From: Methanolobus sediminis | GTDB lineage: Archaea > Halobacteriota > Methanosarcinia > Methanosarcinales > Methanosarcinaceae | Length of the DNA: 64,000 nt | Assembly (NCBI RefSeq): GCF_031312595.1 | Contig: NZ_CP133592.1 | Coordinates: 1-64,000, forward strand | Reading direction: 5' to 3' | In this document: positions 9,778 to 16,964 of the stretch, one piece after another | Position numbering within the stretch: the stretch's first letter is position 1 | Layout of the letters: each line of letters opens with the position of its first letter | Program-made: the position numbers and the translations under genes | The notes under the pieces: model-generated | What the model saw: only the letters and a program-made list of their open reading frames with translations | Told to the model about the DNA's origin: nothing | Databases searched by the model: none

Positions 9778-10161
9778 CTACTGTTCAATATCAATACTCT
9801 CGATGACAAGTTCATGGCCACCTGATGCATGCATCGTTTGACCGCACTGCGGACACTGAACATCCAGGAAAGTCCTGATATCATCGATTATTTCGTCATC
9901 AACAAAACATAATTTCTTACCATCTTCGCAAAATCCACACTCACACTGCATTTCTGGATAAATTTCGTTAATGATGATCTGTGCACCCTTTGAAACATTA
10001 TCTTCCCTTAATGTCTCAAGACAGAACATTATCTGGTCCGGATTCACATGTGTAAGTCTTCCTACACCTACGGTTATAGAGTTCACACCTTTTGCGGCAT
10101 TTTCTTCTGCAATAGAGATCACATTATCCATGATCTCACATGCAAGCGAGTATTCATGCAC
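9778..10161 (-). CDS. hypA: HypA, nickel metallochaperone
   Basis: 127 residues beginning (M)HEYSLACEIM, whose His2 is the nickel ligand in the family. The zinc domain has CECGFC and a later CPQC, with a longer insert between the pairs than in E. coli HypA. The start is GTG at 10159-10161, six nt after GAGGTG; an upstream GTG at 10170 overlaps the ribosome site and is rejected. The start overlaps the hypD stop by 8 bp, so the two are probably translationally coupled. Confidence 0.93.
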   Translation of the reverse strand: MHEYSLACEIMDNVISIAEENAAKGVNSITVGVGRLTHVNPDQIMFCLETLREDNVSKGAQIIINEIYPEMQCECGFCEDGKKLCFVDDEIIDDIRTFLDVQCPQCGQTMHASGGHELVIESIDIEQ

Positions 10162-11224
10162 TATCAGCACCTCTGTAGCGGTACCAGTTATAGCACATGC
10201 CTTCCTGGCTTACCATGCATGAACCAACCGGAGTTGATGGAGTACATTTCTTTGAAAATAACGGACAATTATCAGGTTTTTCCTTACCCTTCAGGATCTC
10301 GGCACAGTGACAAAGTGATGATGCGGATTTTTCATAAGATATATTCTTCATCTTTTCACTGATGAGATCTGCATAGATCACTGAAGCATCATATTTTGCA
10401 AACTCGGGATTCAGTTTCAGTCCGGATCCCTTTATTGTTCCAAGGCCGCGCCATTGTGAATCCGTGATCTCAAAGACCCGATACATCATTTCTTGGGCCC
10501 GCACATTGCCTTCATCCCTGACAGCTCTTGGATATGCATTCTCAGCTGAGTACTTCCCGGAACCGTTCATCTGCTCTAATATCATAACAATGGAGAGAAG
10601 CAGATCAACCGCTTCAAAGCCTGCTGCAACTATTGGAAAACCCTGTTCAGCAAACTGCTGGAACGGATGAACTCCAATGATAGTACAAACATGCCCTGGA
10701 GCTATGAAAGCATCAACTTCTATCTCTTTAATGAGTTCTGAAACGGCAGGGATAGTGAGTTTGTGTGACAGCAGCAGACTGAAGTTCTCTGGCGGGTTGC
10801 GCAGGATGGCCGCTGCATTTGTGGGTGCAGTCGTCTCAAAACCGATGGCAAAGAACACTACCTTGCTACGAGGGTCTTTCTTTGCAATGGCAATGGCATC
10901 ATCTATGCTGTATACCATTCTGACATCACAGCCCCTTGACCTGGCATCCATAAGACTGCCATTGCTGCCTGGAACACGCATCATATCACCAAAAGAAGTG
11001 ATTATCACACCTGATTCTGCCAGTGCGATAGCCCTGTCAATCTCTTCTTCAGGGGTTACACATACAGGACAGCCAGGACCACTGAGCACTTCTATTTCCG
11101 CAGGCAGAACATCACGTAGTCCATAACGGGAAATAGTTCTCTCATGAGTGCCGCAGATGTGCATTATCCGGACAGGTCTTGAGAGCACACGTATCTTTTC
11201 CAGGAGTTCTGACTCGGCAGACAT
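10154..11224 (-). CDS. hypD: HypD, Fe(CN)2CO assembly protein
   Basis: 356 residues. MHICGTHE, SGPGCPVCVT, FAIGFETTAP and APGHVCTIIG are the HypD signature blocks, holding the redox thiols and the iron site. The C-terminal cysteines (CHC, NCP, KKC, SCM, MCY) ligate the [4Fe-4S] cluster. HypD with HypC assembles the Fe(CN)2CO unit. It begins 2 nt after the hypC stop and its end overlaps hypA. Confidence 0.95.
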   Translation of the reverse strand: MSAESELLEKIRVLSRPVRIMHICGTHERTISRYGLRDVLPAEIEVLSGPGCPVCVTPEEEIDRAIALAESGVIITSFGDMMRVPGSNGSLMDARSRGCDVRMVYSIDDAIAIAKKDPRSKVVFFAIGFETTAPTNAAAILRNPPENFSLLLSHKLTIPAVSELIKEIEVDAFIAPGHVCTIIGVHPFQQFAEQGFPIVAAGFEAVDLLLSIVMILEQMNGSGKYSAENAYPRAVRDEGNVRAQEMMYRVFEITDSQWRGLGTIKGSGLKLNPEFAKYDASVIYADLISEKMKNISYEKSASSLCHCAEILKGKEKPDNCPLFSKKCTPSTPVGSCMVSQEGMCYNWYRYRGADSA

Positions 11225-11226
11225 CC

Positions 11227-11457
11227 TTATTCGCCTTCCATAAGCTCTTCAATGAGCGCAAGGGTTTCTTTCCCTTCTTCTTCAGTAAGCAAAGAGATAG
11301 CATAGCCAACATGCACGAGAACATACTGCCCAAGGAGTGCATCATCGCAGCCGCCAAGAAGGTCGAGCTTGATCTGCCTTTCCACGCCGCCGAAATCGAC
11401 CATGGCAGTATATTCATCCAGCAATGAAGTCACTTTGCCAGGAATTGCAATACACAT
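11227..11457 (-). CDS. hypC: HypC, hydrogenase assembly chaperone
   Basis: 76 residues starting MCIAIPGKV, whose Cys2 holds the Fe unit and binds the large-subunit precursor; HVGYAISLL is the second family block. First gene of the hypC-D-A-B-E operon. No Shine-Dalgarno is visible before the ATG, and a TTTATATA box lies 23-30 nt upstream, so the message may be leaderless. Confidence 0.95.
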   Translation of the reverse strand: MCIAIPGKVTSLLDEYTAMVDFGGVERQIKLDLLGGCDDALLGQYVLVHVGYAISLLTEEEGKETLALIEELMEGE

Positions 11458-11478
11458 GGGTTTGAATTAGTATTTGAG

Positions 11479-11488
11479 GTATATAAAA
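11479..11488 (-). promoter_or_regulatory. TATA box of the hyp operon
   Basis: Read on the minus strand the sequence is CTTTTATATACC. The expected start of transcription, about 25 nt downstream, falls at the hypC ATG. Confidence 0.55.
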
Positions 11489-11555
11489 GATACTTACTTA
11501 AAAACTGAATAGCTATTAGAAATTATTAAAGAATATTATGAAAAATTAAAGACAG

Positions 11556-11586
11556 TAGGAAAGCTTTATTAGCATGAAAAATCATG
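11556..11586 (+). promoter_or_regulatory. vhtG promoter with CATGA-N4-TCATG element
   Basis: GGAAAG followed by CTTTATTAG (11564-11572) looks like a BRE plus TATA box. Directly after it is the inverted repeat CATGA-AAAA-TCATG (11573-11586). Nearly the same 30 bp occur upstream of the winged-helix gene at 27198. Confidence 0.55.
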
Positions 11587-11642
11587 ATAATCCCGTTCAA
11601 TATTCACATTCAAAACTTATCAGGTATCAGGAGCCTAAACCC

Positions 11643-12803
11643 ATGGAAAAAAGTGAGAATCATGACTTTTTAAATATGAACAGACGAACCTTCCTCAAGG
11701 TGGTAGGCGCGATAGGAGCGTCTGCATTTTTAGGAATACACAGTTCTAAGATAACAAAAGCCCTTGAGCTTTCAAAGACAAAGATCATCTGGCTGCATGG
11801 TGCAGAATGTACAGGTTGTTCATCTTCTCTTCTGGACGGTGGAAACCCTGATCTTTCCCAGGCCATCGAAAAGCTCAGTGTTGACCTTGCTTTCCACGAG
11901 ACACTGCTTGCACAGCAGGGTATCTTTGTCGACGGAAGCCCGGCATCAACCTCCGAGCTGAATTCTGAGATACTGCTGGATGAAGCCATTGAAGAAGGAA
12001 ACTACGTACTTGTTGTCGAAGGATCAATTGCAAACGGACCTGAAGGTTCAGGTAAATACTGCATGTATGGTGAACGCACCTTTAAAGACATATTCGCAAA
12101 GGCTGCAAGCAATGCAACTGCGATCATGGCTGTTGGAATGTGTGCTGCATACGGCGGTGTCAATTCAGCCGACAGTGACCTGAAAGACATTACAGACTTC
12201 AGAGGTGTCGCATATCTTAACGAGGATTCATCCAAAGGCATGCTTTCAATACTTGGGATCAACAAGCCTGTAATTAATATTGCCGGATGTCCTGCACACC
12301 CTGACTGGATCCTTCTTACCCTTGCAGCAGTGATCCTTGGAAAGATCGATATCAACAATCTTGACGCAGTACTTGACACTTACAAGCGTCCTGTTGTATT
12401 CTTCCCAACTGATAACTCAATGCATGACAACTGCCCACGCAGAGGTTACTACGACAGAGGTATACTCGACGAAGACCTGTCAGGAGAAGGCTGTCTTTTG
12501 AAAGTCGGATGTAAAGGTCCGTACACACGTTCAGACTGTGGTCTTCGCAGATGGAACGGTTCAGTAAGTATGTGTACCCAGGCCGGTTCTCCATGTATCT
12601 CCTGTTGTGAACCTGGTTTCCCTGATGTCGCATCCCCATTCTATGATATGATCGAAGATAAGCCACTGGCATATGGCATGAATGTCGGAACAATGTCAGC
12701 CATTGGTGTAGGTGCTGCATCACTTGGTGTTGCTGCACATGCTGCACGCAGGATAGTTTTTGACAAATATGCTGAAGAACGCAAGAAAAAGGAGGAGGAA
12801 TAA
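11643..12803 (+). CDS. vhtG: VhtG, methanophenazine-reducing [NiFe] hydrogenase small subunit
   Basis: 386 residues. Tat signal NRRTFLKVVGAIGASAFLG near the N-terminus sends the folded enzyme outside. Cluster cysteines are seen in AECTGC, VGMCAAYGG, AGCPAHPDW, and the run of Cys from DNCPRRG to CISCCEPGF that binds three FeS clusters. A C-terminal hydrophobic helix (TMSAIGVGAASLGVAAHAA) anchors it. H2 electrons pass through it to VhtC. Start: ATG 11643 has GGAG 9 nt before it. The earlier in-frame ATG at 11574 lies next to the TATA-like box, so it would be upstream of the transcript start; it remains an alternative. Confidence 0.93.
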   Translation: MEKSENHDFLNMNRRTFLKVVGAIGASAFLGIHSSKITKALELSKTKIIWLHGAECTGCSSSLLDGGNPDLSQAIEKLSVDLAFHETLLAQQGIFVDGSPASTSELNSEILLDEAIEEGNYVLVVEGSIANGPEGSGKYCMYGERTFKDIFAKAASNATAIMAVGMCAAYGGVNSADSDLKDITDFRGVAYLNEDSSKGMLSILGINKPVINIAGCPAHPDWILLTLAAVILGKIDINNLDAVLDTYKRPVVFFPTDNSMHDNCPRRGYYDRGILDEDLSGEGCLLKVGCKGPYTRSDCGLRRWNGSVSMCTQAGSPCISCCEPGFPDVASPFYDMIEDKPLAYGMNVGTMSAIGVGAASLGVAAHAARRIVFDKYAEERKKKEEE

Positions 12804-12805
12804 AA

Positions 12806-14596
12806 ATGACCCGCGTTGTTGTAGATCCTTTAACACGTATTGAAGGACACCTTCGTGTATCCACAGAAGTGGACGCAAATGGTGTAATTACCGATGCACA
12901 GAGTTCAGGTATGCTCTTTAGAGGAATGGAGCGCATACTTGTAAACCGTGATCCAAGAGATGCTGCACGTTTTACCCAAAGAGTCTGTGGAATCTGCCCG
13001 ACAGCACAGTCAATGGCATCTGTCAATGCACTCGATGACCTTTATGAAGTTGCAGACCAGATCCCAAAGGATGCCCTTGTCACAAGGAACATCATCCAGG
13101 CGATCAACACAATGGCAAGCCACGCAACACACATCTATGTATTATGGGGTCCGGACCTTGTAAACCCTGCATACAGGAACCTGCTGGCAACAGTTGAAGG
13201 TACAGGCAGTGCAGTATGGAAAGAGTTTCTTTCCCGTTTTGCACCTATCAGCTACAAGATGGATGGAGCATCCGTAACCCCGGGTACTGCTTACATTAAT
13301 GCTATCAAGGAAAAGAAGGACCTTGAACAGGCAATGGCAGTTATCGGTGGAAAGATGCCACACCAGATGGCAACCGTTGCCGGTGGTGTTACATACCGTC
13401 CAAACCTTGCAGACGTAGGTACACTGACAAGCCATTACTACAAACTGATGGATTTTGTGAACAGCACAACTCTTGGCGTAGATGCCCAGACATGGCTTGA
13501 TAACACTTACAGAGCCTCATCACCACAGAAAGCAGTAAACTTCCTGCTGGAACACCTGCAGAACCTGGTTGACAAATCACTCTCATCTAATAATTTCTCC
13601 TATTCAGCCGGATGGGGAGACCTTGAGCTTATCAGTGCATTCGGATCCGAACTCATCGGTGAAAAGACCCTTGGACTGCCTGCAAGCTTCAAGATAGACA
13701 GAACCGGAGGATATGGCGAGGATTCAAATGTAGGATACCTGACATACGGTGTATTCTATGATGTGGAGAACGGCGATGGTTATGATGCAGTAGGCTTTGG
13801 ACAGAGTGCTTTCCAGAAGGCTGCATTCATTAACAGCTCATTTGAAAAGAAAGCATTCGATCATAAATACGTCACTGAAGAGACCAGCCACGGATTCTAC
13901 ACCTCAGACGATGCTCTGCATCCATTTGACGGAGTAACTGACCCTGTTACAACTGCCAGCGACATTACTTATGAGGGTGGCAGCGATAGCAGGTACACCT
14001 GGATAAAGGCACCACGCTACAATGGAACACCATGTGAAGTTGGTCCTGTTTCCCGTCTGATCTCAATGGATGAGCCACTGACAACAGGTCTTATGCAGGC
14101 ATTCGCAGACAACGGATACTCCGCTGTTAACAGTTTTACAAGAATGATCGCAAAGGCACAGGAACTCCTTATCCTTTCCGAACAGTACCTTAAATGGGTG
14201 ACAGTTGACCTTGATCCTGCAGGCAAATATTATGTCGACCCTGACCTTAACAATGCAAAGGATTCAAAGGGAATAGGTCTCTGGGAAGCTCCACGTGGTG
14301 CGCTTGGTCACTGGGTGAAGGCAGGCTCTGACCTGAAGATCACAAACTACCAGATGGTAGTACCAACCACATGGAACTGCTCTCCAAGAGATGCAAACGG
14401 TGTGGCAGGTCCTCTTGAGCAGTCTCTTATCGGTACAAAGATCTCTGCAGCAGAGAATGCTCTTGGTGTTGACAATACTAATCCAACAGGTATATTGCAC
14501 ACTGCAAGGTCCTTTGACCCATGTATTGCATGTGCTATCCATACAATTGACCTGACTGACAGGACAGCGACTCCACGAACCTTTACCATAGTATAA
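12806..14596 (+). CDS. vhtA: VhtA, [NiFe] hydrogenase large subunit
   Basis: 596 residues. The N-terminal RVCGICP-TAQS block and C-terminal DPCIACAIHT block supply the four cysteines of the Ni-Fe site. The protein continues past the His with a 16-residue tail (TIDLTDRTATPRTFTIV-like) that the VhtD protease should remove after Ni insertion. It heterodimerises with VhtG and is co-exported. AAGGAGGAGG ends the vhtG gene and serves as ribosome site; the spacing to vhtG is 2 nt. Length fits the family. Confidence 0.96.
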   Translation: MTRVVVDPLTRIEGHLRVSTEVDANGVITDAQSSGMLFRGMERILVNRDPRDAARFTQRVCGICPTAQSMASVNALDDLYEVADQIPKDALVTRNIIQAINTMASHATHIYVLWGPDLVNPAYRNLLATVEGTGSAVWKEFLSRFAPISYKMDGASVTPGTAYINAIKEKKDLEQAMAVIGGKMPHQMATVAGGVTYRPNLADVGTLTSHYYKLMDFVNSTTLGVDAQTWLDNTYRASSPQKAVNFLLEHLQNLVDKSLSSNNFSYSAGWGDLELISAFGSELIGEKTLGLPASFKIDRTGGYGEDSNVGYLTYGVFYDVENGDGYDAVGFGQSAFQKAAFINSSFEKKAFDHKYVTEETSHGFYTSDDALHPFDGVTDPVTTASDITYEGGSDSRYTWIKAPRYNGTPCEVGPVSRLISMDEPLTTGLMQAFADNGYSAVNSFTRMIAKAQELLILSEQYLKWVTVDLDPAGKYYVDPDLNNAKDSKGIGLWEAPRGALGHWVKAGSDLKITNYQMVVPTTWNCSPRDANGVAGPLEQSLIGTKISAAENALGVDNTNPTGILHTARSFDPCIACAIHTIDLTDRTATPRTFTIV

Positions 14597-14610
14597 AGTG
14601 GGTGAATTCC

Positions 14611-15465
14611 ATGGAAGACAAGAAGATAGAGAAGGAATGTCCTAAGCTTGTCAGCAGAAAAGCTATTAAGATGTATGGTGAGAGACATATCGAAAGATAT
14701 TCTTTCCTTGAGAGGCTGGCGCATTTTGCGCACCTCACAGCTTTATTTGTTCTGCTGGTCACAGGATTTAAGATATATATGGGCTGGGAATTCCTGACAT
14801 ACCATGCCGCCCTGAATATCCACATGGCATTTGCAATCATTTTCATGGTTGCTAACTGGATACTTATTCCATACAATATCATTACAACGGAATGTCCTCA
14901 CTGTGAGATATGTGATGCCGGCGGAATCCGCGGTTATTCCCACAGGGCCATGCACATAGCAAGAAGGTATCTTTTCGGTCCGACCGACGCAAAGAGGATG
15001 AAGCAGATATTGCTCAACTATTTGGGTAAGGCTCCATATCCTGCTTACACTGTGTTCGATGTGAAGAACAGGGGATATATAGACAAGCTCCACCCAATGA
15101 CAAAGTTCCTGCTGGTATTCGAAGGAGCAGCAGTAGCCCTTGTATTCATTAGTGGCATCCCACTTTATCATCAGCAGTGGGAACTGTTGGGTATACCTAT
15201 CGGTCACTGGGTCCTTCTTGCAGGCGATATGATCGGCCCATACTTCAATCTGGGTACACTGGCACTTATCCGTACAGTGCACCTGCTCGTGGCTTACTTC
15301 TTCATCATAGAAGTAACGGTACATGTAGGTATCATTGAACTTGATCCAAAGATATGGAAATTCCACAAGGCAATCTTCTGGACCGGAACAAGTGACCTTT
15401 GTGACTATCACTATGTTGACCTTATCAACGTAGATGATGAACCAGTAGCAGCACAAGCGGAGTGA
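14611..15465 (+). CDS. vhtC: VhtC, cytochrome b subunit of Vht hydrogenase
   Basis: 284 residues with four or five membrane helices: LTALFVLLVTGFKIYM, MAFAIIFMVANWILI, FLLVFEGAAVALVFISG, and LIRTVHLLVAYFFIIEV. Membrane histidines such as HFAHL, NIHMAF and RTVHLL are candidate b-heme ligands. It passes electrons from the small subunit to methanophenazine, releasing protons outside. Start at ATG 14611 has GGGTG with 6-nt spacing; a GTG at 14602 is inside that site. It follows vhtA by 14 nt. Confidence 0.93.
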   Translation: MEDKKIEKECPKLVSRKAIKMYGERHIERYSFLERLAHFAHLTALFVLLVTGFKIYMGWEFLTYHAALNIHMAFAIIFMVANWILIPYNIITTECPHCEICDAGGIRGYSHRAMHIARRYLFGPTDAKRMKQILLNYLGKAPYPAYTVFDVKNRGYIDKLHPMTKFLLVFEGAAVALVFISGIPLYHQQWELLGIPIGHWVLLAGDMIGPYFNLGTLALIRTVHLLVAYFFIIEVTVHVGIIELDPKIWKFHKAIFWTGTSDLCDYHYVDLINVDDEPVAAQAE

Positions 15466-15472
15466 TTCTACG

Positions 15473-15940
15473 ATCCGAATACTTGGATGTGGCAATCCCT
15501 TAAGAGGGGATGATGGAATAGGCATTCACGTAATCAATCGCTTAGGTGAGATGTACGATGAATTGCCTGAAAATGTGGAACTGATGGATGCCGGTGTCGG
15601 CGGACTCGATATATTGAACATGCTGGAAGGAGCCAGTAATTTGATAATCGTGGATGCGGTGAAAGGCATCGGAGATGTTGGTTCTGTTCATCGGTTGTCA
15701 GCTGATGATGTTAAGAATGCCATATCCAAGGAATGTATTTCCATTCACGATATCAGTCTTGCAGACGTGCTAACTATAGCCGAACAAGTCCAGGAAATGC
15801 CTGACAGACTTACGATCTTTGCCATAGAAATTGAGAAGGCAGACGAGATCTCCGTTGATCTGTCTGAAAAGGTTAAGGATTCCCTGGACATTGCTGTTAA
15901 GCTGATATTTGATGAAATCAGTGCGATGAAAGCTTGTTGA
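15473..15940 (+). CDS. vhtD: VhtD, hydrogenase maturation protease, apparent non-AUG start
   Basis: The HycI/HybD-type protease opens RILGCGNPLRGDDGIG, and D in GDD plus D in MDAGVGG align with the Ni-sensing acids of HybD. That block is in frame only upstream of the first ATG (15551), and a TAG closes the frame at 15446. No ATG, GTG or TTG occurs between. ATC at 15473, seven nt after GGAGTGA, would give the canonical M-R-I-L-G start; ACG at 15470 is the other option. About 155 residues, the usual family size. It follows the vhtC stop by 7 nt, so reinitiation is possible. Confidence 0.85.
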   Translation: MRILGCGNPLRGDDGIGIHVINRLGEMYDELPENVELMDAGVGGLDILNMLEGASNLIIVDAVKGIGDVGSVHRLSADDVKNAISKECISIHDISLADVLTIAEQVQEMPDRLTIFAIEIEKADEISVDLSEKVKDSLDIAVKLIFDEISAMKAC

Positions 15941-16119
15941 GGGGTACCTGATCCGTCCCTCAACAATTTATCACTGCACGATATATTTCTGAATATGAGT
16001 TCGCTCATGTACAGGCTAGTTTGAAAAACTTTGAATTAAGAGAGAAAAAGTATCATTGATAGTAAAATAAGAAACAAATACAGAGTAATAGTTGATTAAA
16101 ACATACTCAGGAGATAACA

Positions 16120-16404
16120 ATGGAAAATCCACGCTCAACTCCTTTAGAGGACCTACTTGTCTGGATCCTCAGTGTTGACCGCCGTGTCATACTTATGGAG
16201 TCCATAGACAATCATCAGGTGATCAAAGCATCTGATGTCGCACAGAAAACGAACAGATCAACTCAAAACATAAGCCGTGCCTTGACGGAACTCAAGAATA
16301 AAGGCATTATTAAATGTCTTACACCTGAAAAAACGACTTGGAAAAGGTATATGTTAACAGATACGGGAATAGAGGTCCGTCAAAAACTCCAGCAGTACCA
16401 CTGA
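16120..16404 (+). CDS. Small winged-helix transcriptional regulator (paralogue 1)
   Basis: 94 residues of one winged-helix domain: recognition region KASDVAQKTNRSTQNISRAL, then a wing and LTDTGIEVRQKL. SVDRRVILMES near the start is shared with paralogues at 27198 and 46931. No effector domain. GGAG lies 6-9 nt before the ATG. It follows vhtGACD by 180 bp in the same direction, so control of the hydrogenase is a reasonable guess, not shown. A terminator hairpin follows. Confidence 0.85.
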   Translation: MENPRSTPLEDLLVWILSVDRRVILMESIDNHQVIKASDVAQKTNRSTQNISRALTELKNKGIIKCLTPEKTTWKRYMLTDTGIEVRQKLQQYH

Positions 16405-16443
16405 ACTCTTTTCTGTAATACTGACACTGTTAACAATGTTTTA

Positions 16444-16463
16444 TAATGGGCCTTTGCCCATTA
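16444..16463 (+). terminator. Hairpin terminator after winged-helix gene
   Basis: TAATGGGC pairs with GCCCATTA around CTTT, followed by GTTTTTCTTTTTTT. Confidence 0.75.
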
Positions 16464-16555
16464 GTTTTTCTTTTTTTGATGATTTTTCTAGATTCTAAAT
16501 TTGGGATTCATTATACCAAATTTTATGACCACACTTTGTTTTAAGTTGTACTACG

Positions 16556-16590
16556 GTAAGTGTTTAAGTCTTTTGGATTAGACATACTTT
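16556..16590 (+). repeat. Intergenic repeat R1 (GTTTAAGTCTTTTGG family)
   Basis: GTAAGTGTTTAAGTCTTTTGG then ATTAGACATACTT. It matches the core of R2 (21532-21585) and R3 (23831-23890). It lies 100-130 bp before the AbrB-like gene. Confidence 0.55.
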
Positions 16591-16685
16591 TTAGCTATTC
16601 TACTGATTGTAAAAAACAAGAATAAACATATTAATTAGTAATACGAACAATACTGACTATATTACTTTAAATTGTAGGTGAATTT

Positions 16686-16829
16686 ATGCCTGTTACATTG
16701 ATTGAGAGTAACGAACAATACAAAATTACAATCCCTAATAACATTGTACAACTTGAAGGAGTAAAAGCGGGTCAAAAATTCAACATAGTTAAGATTCAGG
16801 GATATTTAGCACTTGAACCAGTCAGATAA
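16686..16829 (+). CDS. Small AbrB/SpoVT-like protein
   Basis: 47 residues: a short beta-rich sequence with YKITIPNNIV and VKAGQKFNIVKI, the pattern of the swapped-hairpin AbrB DNA-binding domain. It has a good ribosome site, GGTGA 5 nt before the ATG. It stands alone between a regulator and a convergent PKD gene. Such proteins are often antitoxins or small regulators, but no toxin gene is adjacent. Confidence 0.65.
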   Translation: MPVTLIESNEQYKITIPNNIVQLEGVKAGQKFNIVKIQGYLALEPVR

Positions 16830-16932
16830 ACCGGTTAACTCAGAATGCTCATATAAAAAAGATTAAAGAGACCATCCATGTAAAAAGAGAGATTCTATTC
16901 AGTCATAAAAATAGACTCAAAAAAATGAAATA

Positions 16933-16954
16933 ATGGAGAATATGCATTCTCCAT
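16933..16954 (-). terminator. Terminator hairpin of PKD gene 1
   Basis: ATGGAGAAT and ATTCTCCAT are perfect arms around ATGC, just past the stop of the gene ending at 16965. Similar GGAGAA hairpins follow the other two PKD genes. Confidence 0.6.
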
Positions 16955-16964
16955 ATTTAGCTAA

